From Chaetoceros tenuissimus (Eukaryota; Bacillariophyta; Thalassiosirophyceae; Chaetocerotales; Chaetocerotaceae), in NCBI GenBank assembly GCA_021927905.1, contig BLLK01000020.1, forward strand, positions 1,054,001-1,118,000: DNA of 64,000 nt, given 5' to 3'. This document shows positions 53,001 through 61,806 of the stretch, one piece after another. A model generated the notes under the pieces. The model was not told the origin of the DNA, did no database searches, and saw only the letters and a list, made by a program, of their open reading frames with translations. Made by a program: the position numbers and the translations under genes. Within the stretch, counting starts at the first letter, position 1, and each line of letters opens with the position of its first letter.

Positions 53001-54872
53001 TATCGATCTCTCCTCCTTACCCTTTTCTCATTACATAACACCATGGACACACCATTTCATAAATCATCCACTTTCCAAGAAATCCAGTATACCTCGACCA
53101 TGCCAACTCCAGTACACAATCCATATCATACCCCACAGGAGCGTGCCTCACTACTTCGCTCTGCCGCCTCCAACCTTCGCCCACAATATAATCACCTCTC
53201 GCACATCCTTCAGCTTGACTTCCTGCGACATCGATCACTTGCACAGCCGCAAAAATGTCTCAATAATAAAGCCCTCTCTCCTGCACTCTTCGAGCATCAC
53301 TCACTATTCCCTCCGAATACATATGATCCATGGCCAGTCTCTCCGATTCAATCTCTCCGAGACTTTCACAATAGTCATACTCTTCCCCCTACAGCCGACG
53401 GGTCAACCTTTTCCCATCCGGCATATATCCAACAAACACACGGCTCTCCACTACTGTACTCTTCCGACTCAGGATTCTCCAACAAAACAGGCTTCACCGT
53501 GGCCTCCTCCATCCTCCTGTCCTTCACTACAGAAACCATCAATGGAGCCAAGGAAATACAACTGGACAAACCAGTGCTTCCTGTACTACTCCGAAATCAT
53601 ATCCTTGCAGAAACATACGGCACCAAAGAGACTGACAATAACATGGGCGAAGCTCAAGGCCTCATACTGTCCCTACTGATGGCACCAGCCAATATACCAT
53701 CTATTTTCCTTATTGATTCGAAAATAGCACTCCTACAAATTATGGCATATTTTCATCCATCTGATACTACAATACGAAACAAACTGCGACAACAGATACA
53801 TACAACATCTATGTATCATTACTCTGAGCTTCAAGAAGCCCTCCTGACTCACTGGCCTGATCCATCCTATAGACCATCGGAAATCCCAATGCAACATACC
53901 ACCTATGAGGTCAGATCGAATTTTCTCCGCCTACTGGCACACCTCCAAGAGACCCTTGATGAACAATCCATTGTCCATCTTACACCCACCGCAAAACGTC
54001 ACAACTTCACTACTGATACTAAAGGTATCTGCATAGGCCACCATCTATTCCTCCATATCAACTCCCATCAACTTACTAACACAGGCAGACTTAAAATAGA
54101 TAAGGACACAAACGAGACCATCCCCCCTAGTCCAAATTTTGCCTTGGCTCATGCAAACACATTTGCCGATAGGTTTGCATCAAGAATGACCATTGCCCTT
54201 CCTCGTGACATTCCTCAATGCATCCTAAAACATATACCCCAACCGCCGATAACTGCCCTTCAATATGTATATTTTCACAATTCCCGCGTTGTCAACTCCG
54301 ATAGCTCTACTTACTTCAAAGAACAGTTTGTACAACATAACTACACACAGGTCCTTCGACGCCCGGACCACTGGTACCTTCACTATGCGCCGCACTTTAC
54401 AGATCCAACAGGCAAATTTGCGTCGGATAAAATACTGCGCACACTAGCACAGGAACGCGCAACTTCACATCAACGACTGATTCGAATCAATAAATCATAT
54501 CGTCAACATTTCCAAAACAAAAGACATCCGCTTCGGAATGATATGCCACCTACACTGATCACATCAAAGATGCTTTGCTGCCCTTTCTGCACCACCTCCT
54601 CAAATTCTGCGACCGCCCTTCACCTTCACCTCCAATGCACTGATCCCTCGATTCATAAAGACAGAATCAAGCACATATACAAACTCAATGAAACTCTCGA
54701 AGAACTCGATCTTGTTACACAATACATGATTGCGTCTATCTATCCCATGACATGCAATACTACAGCTCCAGTCTGGGAATTCTCTACTTTCCTCCGGACA
54801 GCAATAGACCGCACCTCTCACGAAAGACCAACGAACGGAATACATTGCTACTGGCGTTTATCCACCATTTGA
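49929..54872 (+). CDS. Retroelement protein: RT, RNase H-like, CCHC finger (copy C)
   Basis: An open frame of 1,647 residues; the first 30 read through the B fragment, so the true start is later and not identifiable. Residues about 35-330 are helical and Lys/Thr/Gln-rich, without a nuclease motif. The RT spans about 440-800: LDEDKEKYFDRI (motif A, near 51679), GVRQGSTLS (motif B, near 51859) and YCDDS (catalytic box, near 52036). RNase H-like residues follow: the Asp in YSSDSGFSN, the Glu in MGEAQGLIL, the Asp in FLIDSKIAL and the late AHANTFADRFASR. A CCHC finger (CPFC...HLHLQC) lies near 54574. The end departs from the family sequence where the frame is interrupted. Confidence 0.8.
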   Translation: MPRHIFHSSAPISSRSTTIPANTNTAIRSITEVIHQHAQSSQDLIPRTTIIQDLITEAFGNIDKGIETTMGLLDLFEDPPDVKAYSKSSIQEKLSLSKECLLSTSASIRNAARAKSDRKLPTLLKTLKKQLNRLISHIETAETTIAKNISDTEVMINISQLRDTPNQTQDEESADPKESAPPSTTIKEHPPLISMNPKEVKIDKALDLIKKHQKFLKAINLTKDITNDALDKLSIFVDATDTITSQITLPFITDLHQQYITKIKGKIKHITVNFTNINKDFHSQFGDPAKPAKLIKPKLHAPPAANTTIPVYTDATSAPIHVPAIGPQQQKEATIATQQQQADKPPGKQLHFVELTHDQVGPNGIIYDPTISFTAKDLTQYHPAANQFPPGVQEEIIQAHEIFPSITENLKQRYRDNQHKPEVEWPFRASITTCPDTQAPLLKFHNEQPSMKKKIPYVPSAARLNGFTLNVLARLHPCWMRALDKLTDLILITRILPRQIKTTGRVLIDKPNSTDKRPISILHAYDSYIDNIVAQHLAQAVEDLNIYDDTIAAYRPGHSCADCTLNHLLAIQDTRARPGYYMCQLDEDKEKYFDRITTELQLLPFHLMGFPNNGYMEWIAESLNNVTVLTATPFGTVQTAFHCGVRQGSTLSCVIANAVAWLSAAPWAMSLMNSPSPPGHQPAKLHPFDITHGHNAMLQKASYCDDSSAYITSTNPQTLFDYISRDIAYSNIISIVTKLSINAKKSRIRIYNLPSRYPIPSFHYVSWHHLTKTVQAERIPTDNMVDLSPTSTNRHFGTFSDKLGHTQSNQRQHFPKMHASRKSFKDLLLHPSTFSKEYPSLVTSTLNFNVLAMTYDLAAAIKDDHITLYSLAAPTYGLRPAADALSTIFLPPSALGHNFTGVLTLQLATATARELFVTLNAPHPQQTSLLQSRARATLHRLTTTAPVFDPLDTIPHALEQLALLGVYLLPTSYPIANQAMTHLIKHDESCTALGFPQFQEIANTSPLKHLLNYHNTKYILTDKVYRSLLLTLFSLHNTMDTPFHKSSTFQEIQYTSTMPTPVHNPYHTPQERASLLRSAASNLRPQYNHLSHILQLDFLRHRSLAQPQKCLNNKALSPALFEHHSLFPPNTYDPWPVSPIQSLRDFHNSHTLPPTADGSTFSHPAYIQQTHGSPLLYSSDSGFSNKTGFTVASSILLSFTTETINGAKEIQLDKPVLPVLLRNHILAETYGTKETDNNMGEAQGLILSLLMAPANIPSIFLIDSKIALLQIMAYFHPSDTTIRNKLRQQIHTTSMYHYSELQEALLTHWPDPSYRPSEIPMQHTTYEVRSNFLRLLAHLQETLDEQSIVHLTPTAKRHNFTTDTKGICIGHHLFLHINSHQLTNTGRLKIDKDTNETIPPSPNFALAHANTFADRFASRMTIALPRDIPQCILKHIPQPPITALQYVYFHNSRVVNSDSSTYFKEQFVQHNYTQVLRRPDHWYLHYAPHFTDPTGKFASDKILRTLAQERATSHQRLIRINKSYRQHFQNKRHPLRNDMPPTLITSKMLCCPFCTTSSNSATALHLHLQCTDPSIHKDRIKHIYKLNETLEELDLVTQYMIASIYPMTCNTTAPVWEFSTFLRTAIDRTSHERPTNGIHCYWRLSTI

Positions 54873-55077
54873 AGATCTCTTACCATCTCCGACTCCAGAC
54901 TGGACGGATCACACCCTCCTTCCGAGGAACAAGACACCGACTTTAGCTCATGAAACTTACCTCCTTGGCCCACCAGATACAGACATACCGGAATATCCGA
55001 CAACACATTTACATGTCATCTCTCTCCTTGGCCTCCTTCCCATCAATACCCACCTTGCCATTCATGAATACTTCCAT

Positions 55078-57339
55078 ATGCTTCTCCAAAAATATGCTAG
55101 TGCTGCACATGAGAATGCAAACGCTCGTGACCTTCACAATAAACGCCATCTACACCTTTCTTATATCACTGACAAACTTGCACTTGAAGCTGTTGATGTA
55201 CAAGAGGACAACGAGCAAGCATTTCACAAACTCAGACAGTTGCTGAACCAATACAAGGACACTGACGATCTAGGCACCATCCTCAGAGATCGATTCCTCC
55301 TCCTGCTCCGTCGCCTTACACAAAAGTCAGTTAAACTCCAACAGACTATCGCCAACACTCTCCGGAAGGAACACCACAATCAACCTACACCACAGGAGGA
55401 TCAGCCTTCATCCAAAAAATCCAAGAAGAGAAAATCCACCAAACCGGCTGACACAAACAATAAACGCCTCAAACGCACTCCGATATCAAGGCATTACTCC
55501 TGTCACGGTCCCTGGTGCACCCTCAAAAAAGCCATATCGTTACCCTACACAATCACGGACCACAAAAGAATCTGTTCCCAATGTGACACAATGAACCTTG
55601 CTACTACTCTCTCTACCACCATCATTGCACACCTGGTATGCCAAGAATCAGCCCTTGCCCTAATCCTACATTACACATCCATGGATCCTACCCAATACGA
55701 GTCTATGGTCATTTCTCATTGGCTGTCAAACCTTCGTATACCACTAGATGAAATTCGCGAAATTCTATCAAATGTCTTATCCCATACTGATACCCAGCAG
55801 ATCAGCCCTGCCATTACCTTCCTGGAAAAAGATGATGCCCAATTTGTACCACCAGACAATGATCTTCTCCAAAAAATCCTCCAACTCATTGCGTATGCCT
55901 GCCTCATAACAACAGACCCGCACCCTACTAGAGAGTTCCCTCCTATTACTCCAGCTCATATACACTATGTCCTGGACCAGGCTACAGACTTCTGCGCCTG
56001 TTCTCACCCAAAAGCAGCACCGCATCTTCATACGCACCTCTGCGTCTACTGCTCAAAGCTCATTCCGAATAAATATAGGCCTCACGAGAATAGACACAAA
56101 GATGCTACCACTTGTATCACATGCGACAAGGTCCTTCTGTATGCAAAACACAGCAATACTCCTTGCGACATCTGCACCATGACTGCGATCCTCATTCAAA
56201 GAAACCCGAAAGCAACATGGATGTCCCTCATAAAGACCACTACACCCTCAGTCCTCAATCATGCGAAAACAACTCCCTATGACTATATCTCCCATGCAAT
56301 ATCCAAGTGTGCATCGAGCAACACTCCATCTATGACTCCAGCAGACATCTACGTACCCTCTGTCTCCACATGTGCACCACCTCTGGAGAGCTCGGAAATT
56401 GACCTTGACTTCGTCTATCAAGAATGCTATGACGATGAACCCATTTGTGAAAATCCCCTCTTTCGTCCATGTCCACCTCCTACCTCATTTCCACAAACAT
56501 ATGCTACACCAGCAAGACCTAATGCCATCACAATAACAAATCTCCATCTTGCCCTCCACCCAGCACTTTATAACCATAACAAACGGCTTCACCTACACTA
56601 TAAAAGACCAGCATTCCCTCGGTTCGATGGGATTCGACCACCAGCCTTTGGTTACTACCCTGAGATGTTCTTCGACGAAAATGTCCAAGCACTGGCACGA
56701 GCAATGCCAAACCTACATATACACAAAGTTTCACCTACAATCATACATCCTCATAAATCATACATTAATCAAGACAAGGACTTTCCTCATACCACAGTCA
56801 CTTGGTCTCATCTGGAGCATCCACACCTGGAACCTCGGGACCCAAACGAAACACTATACCCTACTCCGGAAACATTCTATCTTACCTTTTATCCACCAGT
56901 ACAGTCTCACTCTCCTTTCCAAATACGGCTGTGCTTCCAAGTCAAAGATACAGACGACCATGTTATAAACACACGCAATATACCATCATCAGACATAGTC
57001 CTCTACCTACAAAGAAGAGAACACCCAACACTGTTTACCCTTACATTACTGTATCTAGTCGTCACCCTCCCGCCGACCTTCCTCAACAACGATACAGTCT
57101 CAAACTACATGCTAACCTTTCCTGATAATCTCCGATATCTTCACCGTGAGAGCACCTATCTGCATGCCATCCTCCATGATGAAAGGTACTGTGATGCCCT
57201 TCACCTCATAACTGCACCATGGAAAATCACTTACACCAAAACAGACCCCGACTACGCTGACCATCCCAATGACAGACCCAACAAACACAATCCAGATAAT
57301 CCAAACACAAAAAACAAAATAAAAAGAGATAGGACATAG
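55078..57339 (+). CDS. Retroelement Cys-rich C-terminal region (copy C)
   Basis: 753 residues in the frame that continues the family alignment; in copy D the same region is fused to the RNase H and CCHC part. Two zinc-binding clusters stand out: CHGPWC ... CSQC and then FCACS ... HLCVYCSKL ... CITCDKVL ... CDICT. A Lys-rich segment (SSKKSKKRKSTK) precedes them. The last 250 residues (from FPRFDGIRPPAFGYYPE to HPNDRPNKHNPDNPN) are conserved in A, C and D. I cannot assign this part to any known domain. It may bind nucleic acid or a chromosomal partner. Confidence 0.75.
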   Translation: MLLQKYASAAHENANARDLHNKRHLHLSYITDKLALEAVDVQEDNEQAFHKLRQLLNQYKDTDDLGTILRDRFLLLLRRLTQKSVKLQQTIANTLRKEHHNQPTPQEDQPSSKKSKKRKSTKPADTNNKRLKRTPISRHYSCHGPWCTLKKAISLPYTITDHKRICSQCDTMNLATTLSTTIIAHLVCQESALALILHYTSMDPTQYESMVISHWLSNLRIPLDEIREILSNVLSHTDTQQISPAITFLEKDDAQFVPPDNDLLQKILQLIAYACLITTDPHPTREFPPITPAHIHYVLDQATDFCACSHPKAAPHLHTHLCVYCSKLIPNKYRPHENRHKDATTCITCDKVLLYAKHSNTPCDICTMTAILIQRNPKATWMSLIKTTTPSVLNHAKTTPYDYISHAISKCASSNTPSMTPADIYVPSVSTCAPPLESSEIDLDFVYQECYDDEPICENPLFRPCPPPTSFPQTYATPARPNAITITNLHLALHPALYNHNKRLHLHYKRPAFPRFDGIRPPAFGYYPEMFFDENVQALARAMPNLHIHKVSPTIIHPHKSYINQDKDFPHTTVTWSHLEHPHLEPRDPNETLYPTPETFYLTFYPPVQSHSPFQIRLCFQVKDTDDHVINTRNIPSSDIVLYLQRREHPTLFTLTLLYLVVTLPPTFLNNDTVSNYMLTFPDNLRYLHRESTYLHAILHDERYCDALHLITAPWKITYTKTDPDYADHPNDRPNKHNPDNPNTKNKIKRDRT

Positions 57340-57717
57340 GAATAGCTTAGGGTCAATTAATAACATTACTGGTACATCAGAGGACATCTTCCTCCGAAGT
57401 ACCCCTGTAGGCTATCTGCGGACAGCCTACTTGTAGCGTGTATGATTGGTATACCATCATGCATGCACCAGGCCTCAAGAGACTCTGTCTCCTGAGGTCA
57501 TGTTCTCTATACATATAGAGCTCTAGGGTGGATGCTGGCGACTCTCAATACAGTACAATGCGCTCATCCTACCTCTACTTGTGAGTTCGTGGTCCCGCAG
57601 CGGGCTATTAGTACATGTAATACCATCGTCTGATATATATATATGTATATATATATATAAATAATGGCATCTCGGATGGGAAAAGTGTTAGCACTGCTGA
57701 AGGAAAACTAGAATATT
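57340..57717 (+). promoter_or_regulatory. Retroelement 3' UTR with conserved RNA structure (copy C)
   Basis: A hairpin at 57407-57430 pairs GTAGGCT with AGCCTAC around a loop containing CTGCG. The core GGTCCCGCAGC is at 57591-57601 and is preceded by GTGAGTTCGT, as in copy A. A TCGTCTGATA block and a long TA-repeat hairpin (about 57635-57660) follow, then AAACTAGAA and the tail. Confidence 0.65.
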
Positions 57718-57739
57718 AACCTAAACCTAAACCTAAACC
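57718..57739 (+). repeat. CCTAAA tail joining copy C to copy D
   Basis: The tail AACC(TAAACC)3 is followed without host DNA by the RNase H region of copy D. Confidence 0.85.
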
Positions 57740-57822
57740 GCAGATATTCATCACCTCTCCTATTCTCTTCTGATTCCGCTTATAACCACCAGCACCATCA
57801 TACCGTTGCTGCAAGCATCCTC

Positions 57823-60800
57823 ATGCACCTTGATACAAGTCTCACGGAGCATCCTCTAAGCATTCCACCCAAGCCTGTCCTCCTTCGAAATCATATCCTT
57901 GCCAAGACGTATGGAACGGCCCATACTGACAACAACATGGGAGAATCCCAAGCGCTTACCATGTCTCTTAATACAAGTCCCCTTCAAACACCAGTTATCT
58001 TCCTACTAGACTCAAGAGTCGTTCTGCTACAGGTATTCCTGTACTTTCACCCACAGTCACAGACCATAAGACATCACCTCCGTAAGCATATACACACTAC
58101 ATCCATACATCACTACTCGGAACTTAGCCAAGCCCTGCAGCAGCACTGGCCCGATCCTACTAGTCGACCAGCACAAGCAACGTATACCGATCAAATTCCT
58201 ATCCCAGTCCAGACTCAATTCGAGGACCTCCTCACAATGCTTGCTCAGCAACTGGGAGATACCACCATAGCAACCCTCAATCAAGACTCAGCAATGAACC
58301 CTGAGGAGACACAAGAATCGACTTACACTAACTCTACAGTAGGCCTCCGCATAGGACATCATCTTTTCCTTCACATACATTCGCACCAGCTCACCAACTA
58401 TGGCAGGATCCGCACCAAAACTATCGACGGTGTTCAAGTTAAAATTTCACCACACCCCAATCTTGCCCTAGCATTGGCTAACACATGGGCAGATAGAGCA
58501 GCATCTAGGATGGCCCTGGCGCTACTTCCAGCACTTCCACACTTCCTTCTATTAGACATATCACATCCGCCGATGCAAACTCTACAATACATATTTCAGC
58601 ACAGAGCGCGACTGGTCAACACAGACATCACACAATATATACTAAATCAATTTACGAGTCACAACTACAAGCTTGCAATCGAGAATCCGGCACAGTGGTT
58701 CCTTCGATTCTGCCCATACTTCTCTGATCCCCTCAATACATTTCAAACCTCAAAAACTCTCCGAAATATAGCTCAGGAGAAGGCACATTCCCATCAGCGA
58801 ATGATCCACATCTTTGACGACTACAGAAAATGCTTCCAGCTCTCTTGTCATCCAAATGAAACCATGCCAAAAACAAAAATCACTACTACCATGCTATCAT
58901 GTCCCTTCTGCCCAGATTCTTCAATACCAGCTTCTACAGCTCACTTCCACCTTGCTTGTACACATGGCACAATCTCGAATAAACGTAGAACTCTCCTTGG
59001 ACCAATCAATGACATCCTTCATGCTCTCGACAGCCTCACTAGATACATGATAAATACCATCCAACCTAACCCACAGCCCAATAGATTTATCCCAAGATTC
59101 TCTCTCTTCCTTCGCGCAGCCATTCAGAATGCAACACTCATTACACCACTCTCGGAAAAGGAGCAACAGGAATACATTAACACTACCATCTACCCTCCAT
59201 TTGAAGAGCTCGGCTATCCTAGTAAGCCGCACTGGATTGGAAACCCCACTGTCCATCCACCTCTTACGCCTACAGATGCTCATTACACGCATCTTATGGG
59301 TCCATCCAGTACAACACCAACTTATCCAGATGAACACACTGCCGTCATTGCCTTACTCGGACTACTCCCAACAAATACCCATCTTGCAATAGAAGAATAC
59401 ATCCATATGATAACCACTAAATACACTCAAGCCATCCGCATTCATCAGACAGCACAGGAAAGACTGGATGCACAGCCTCTCACAATTGCGGAACTGTATA
59501 CGCAGTTACAATCAACAGGAGCCGAATCTGCCGAACAAGATACTCTATGCCATCTCCTACAGCCTACCGATGCAAGCACACTATCAGCATATTGTCTCAA
59601 GATGTACCATCGACTACTCAAGCAACTTCAAACTAAAACAGAAAAACTCCAAAGCAAAATACAGAGTGTACTCAATGAGTACAAGGACAACCAGATTCAA
59701 ACCTATAAAAAAGCCCAACCTCCAAAAGAAGGAGAGCTTCCTTCGCCAAAGCCAACACCAGTCCCGAGTAAGAAAAGACCAAGGGTTCCGTGCCAAGGAA
59801 CATGGTGCACGCTCAGACAGTTTGCGGCCATGCCATATACACTGACAAGCACAGCATCCGACTGCAGCCAATGTACGCTCATGCAAGAAGCGGTTCAGCT
59901 CTCCACTAAAATTATTGCACAGCTCATCCCAAGACCATCGGCCATAGCGCTCCTTTCCCAATATACACCACTTGCACCACACCAAATGCAACTCCATACT
60001 CTAGCCAATAATACAGCGGCAAGCCCAGTACCACTGGATGAAATCAGAGATATCATCTGCAACTCCATTCCTACCACTATCATTAACCAAATATCACCTA
60101 GGCTGAACTTCCTTCATCCGGACGATGCGCACTACAGCGACCCAGATCACTCCCTCCAGGACTTAGTTCTCCAACATGTGGCATATGCAACCCTCATCTC
60201 TACTTCCCCAGCTCTCACACATGAATTCCCATCTCTCCGCAATCCATATCACATCCATCGGCTACTTACAAGAGCAACAACATTCTGCAAGTGCCCAGAA
60301 TCTGCTCCAGTTGTCCACAATGACACCAATATATGCCGACAATGCTCGTCCCTAATTAAAAACAATCATCGTCCGACAGATGTCTCCCAAGCGACATACA
60401 CCACCTGTATCTCTTGTGATCAAGTCCTCCACGATATTAAATATCCTAATATGCCCTGTGAATCCTGCTTCCTTACGGCAATCATCATCCAAAATAATCC
60501 AGCACAAACATGGTATACGCTCACGTATCGGACAACGCCCAACATGAGTACAGTTGTCCATACTACTCCCTACAGCTACATTAGTCACATCATACCGTCC
60601 ACGGTGCACCATCAAGTTATTCCTCCAGAAGAAATATTTCAACCAAGACAGGAACCTCTTCTACGAGAACAATACCCTTACACTGAAGATCCTGACTTTC
60701 ACTTTCAGGAACTCCTGGAGGATGTACCCTTCACTGAGCTCAAGCCATTCCCACCGCGACCGAAACCAATGGAATTCCCTGACCAATATGCGGAAGCTAC

Positions 60801-61572
60801 ATCACATAATATAGTTACCAAAGTTCATCAAACATTCCATCCCAAAAAGTTTCCATCCCTCCGGCCACTCTACCTCACGTACAGTCACCCGACCTTCCCA
60901 TATTTCGACGATATCCGAGAACCTGAGTTTGGACACTATCCAGAGGCATATATCGACACGAATCTTCCAAATCTTGCAAAAGCACTTCCATATATTCAAA
61001 TTCGACAAGTCTCTATAACACAAGATCATCCGCTTCCGACAAAACAACTCCAACTAACCACCGACTATCAAACAATCATAACATGGAGCTTTACGGATCA
61101 TCCTAAAAGGGACCCCAACCAAAGACTTGGCCCTATACCAGAATCATTCATAATAACAGTATATCCGGCCCTCCATCCACCGTTCCAATATCGCATGTAC
61201 TTTCATCCCGGATCGCAGATTGAGGAACTGCCTGAATACCACTTTCCACAAAATACCATCCCTGTACATTATATCAGCCTGCGCCCGAAGGAGACACCAA
61301 CACTGCATGTTCTAGCAGCGATATACCTCACAGCAACAATTCCGCCACAATGCCTCAGCTACAACACAATACAGGACTTCGATATTCTAAATCCAAACAG
61401 TATGACCAGAATTTTCAGAGAAATGACATATCTTCACGCAATCCTCCATGACGACTCCTACCTAGACTCAATGCAACACATCACCTCACCCTGGACACTC
61501 ACCTATAATAAACCAAAACCGTACAACTCCATCACAAAAAAATATCAATACATTGGTGAAGGAATAGAGTAG
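57823..61572 (+). CDS. Retroelement protein: RNase H-like, CCHC finger, Cys-rich region (copy D)
   Basis: An uninterrupted frame of 1,249 residues from the first internal ATG; the frame is open back into the tail of copy C. RNase H-like residues are the Asp in FSSDSAYN (just upstream of the ATG), the Glu in MGESQALTM, the Asp in FLLDSRVVL and ANTWADRAASR. The CCHC finger is CPFC...HFHLAC. Zinc clusters CQGTWC...CSQC and CKC...ICRQCSSL...CISCDQVL...CESC follow. This copy shows that the RNase H part and the Cys-rich part form one protein. No RT is present because of the 5' truncation. Confidence 0.8.
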   Translation: MHLDTSLTEHPLSIPPKPVLLRNHILAKTYGTAHTDNNMGESQALTMSLNTSPLQTPVIFLLDSRVVLLQVFLYFHPQSQTIRHHLRKHIHTTSIHHYSELSQALQQHWPDPTSRPAQATYTDQIPIPVQTQFEDLLTMLAQQLGDTTIATLNQDSAMNPEETQESTYTNSTVGLRIGHHLFLHIHSHQLTNYGRIRTKTIDGVQVKISPHPNLALALANTWADRAASRMALALLPALPHFLLLDISHPPMQTLQYIFQHRARLVNTDITQYILNQFTSHNYKLAIENPAQWFLRFCPYFSDPLNTFQTSKTLRNIAQEKAHSHQRMIHIFDDYRKCFQLSCHPNETMPKTKITTTMLSCPFCPDSSIPASTAHFHLACTHGTISNKRRTLLGPINDILHALDSLTRYMINTIQPNPQPNRFIPRFSLFLRAAIQNATLITPLSEKEQQEYINTTIYPPFEELGYPSKPHWIGNPTVHPPLTPTDAHYTHLMGPSSTTPTYPDEHTAVIALLGLLPTNTHLAIEEYIHMITTKYTQAIRIHQTAQERLDAQPLTIAELYTQLQSTGAESAEQDTLCHLLQPTDASTLSAYCLKMYHRLLKQLQTKTEKLQSKIQSVLNEYKDNQIQTYKKAQPPKEGELPSPKPTPVPSKKRPRVPCQGTWCTLRQFAAMPYTLTSTASDCSQCTLMQEAVQLSTKIIAQLIPRPSAIALLSQYTPLAPHQMQLHTLANNTAASPVPLDEIRDIICNSIPTTIINQISPRLNFLHPDDAHYSDPDHSLQDLVLQHVAYATLISTSPALTHEFPSLRNPYHIHRLLTRATTFCKCPESAPVVHNDTNICRQCSSLIKNNHRPTDVSQATYTTCISCDQVLHDIKYPNMPCESCFLTAIIIQNNPAQTWYTLTYRTTPNMSTVVHTTPYSYISHIIPSTVHHQVIPPEEIFQPRQEPLLREQYPYTEDPDFHFQELLEDVPFTELKPFPPRPKPMEFPDQYAEATSHNIVTKVHQTFHPKKFPSLRPLYLTYSHPTFPYFDDIREPEFGHYPEAYIDTNLPNLAKALPYIQIRQVSITQDHPLPTKQLQLTTDYQTIITWSFTDHPKRDPNQRLGPIPESFIITVYPALHPPFQYRMYFHPGSQIEELPEYHFPQNTIPVHYISLRPKETPTLHVLAAIYLTATIPPQCLSYNTIQDFDILNPNSMTRIFREMTYLHAILHDDSYLDSMQHITSPWTLTYNKPKPYNSITKKYQYIGEGIE

Positions 61573-61783
61573 GTACATCATAAAAAATCCTAGTGGCTTT
61601 CTGCGAAAGTCACTAGGACACACCGAGTTACAGGGAGGAGAAATCCGTCTGTAACTAGGGTCACAGTATAAATAATGTGATCTCGGTCCCGCAGCGTCCT
61701 ATATTAACACCTTTTATCGCTGCCTGAAATATCGGCGTGATAGCGGGAAGGGTGGTAGTACGTCCAAGGTAAACTAGAAAGAT
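61573..61783 (+). promoter_or_regulatory. Retroelement 3' UTR with conserved RNA structure (copy D)
   Basis: A 12-base-pair hairpin at 61589-61617 (CCTAGTGGCTTT-CTGCG-AAAGTCACTAGG) has the same CTGCG loop as copy C. The core GGTCCCGCAGC is at 61685-61695. Downstream CGCTGC can pair with the core's GCAGCG, and GCCTGAAATATCGGC forms a small hairpin. Confidence 0.65.
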
Positions 61784-61806
61784 AACCTAAACCTAAACCT
61801 AAACCT
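61784..61806 (+). repeat. CCTAAA tail of copy D at the host junction
   Basis: AACC(TAAACC)3T runs directly into GAAGTGATTGC, the first bases of the duplicated host sequence. Confidence 0.85.

Larger units (their letters stand above)
50000..57739 (+). mobile_element. Endonuclease-lacking RT/RNase H retroelement (copy C)
   Basis: The longest member in the window. In order it carries a coiled-coil-rich N-terminal region, a reverse transcriptase, an RNase H-like domain, a CCHC finger, a large Cys-rich C-terminal region, a structured 3' UTR and the tail AACC(TAAACC)3 at 57718-57739. Its exact 5' end is uncertain, near 49950-50010. Compared with copy D the reading frame is interrupted once near 54840. 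It has no LTRs and no AP-type, PD-D/E or GIY-YIG endonuclease that I can find. The sense strand is strikingly poor in G. Only about half of the residues match copy D, so they are different subfamilies. Confidence 0.8.
57740..61806 (+). mobile_element. 5'-truncated retroelement of the same family (copy D)
   Basis: It starts abruptly two residues before the RNase H domain, directly after the tail of copy C. It keeps one uninterrupted frame to 61572, a 3' UTR of 211 bases and a tail at 61784-61806 that runs into the right copy of the host duplication. Truncation at the 5' end with an intact 3' end is typical of target-primed reverse transcription. Confidence 0.85.

Noticed and set aside
50000-57739. 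Penelope-like element proper
   Set aside because: No GIY-YIG endonuclease and no LTR-like repeats; the RNase H-like domain and long C-terminal region are unlike Penelope. The parallel is only in possible telomere priming.
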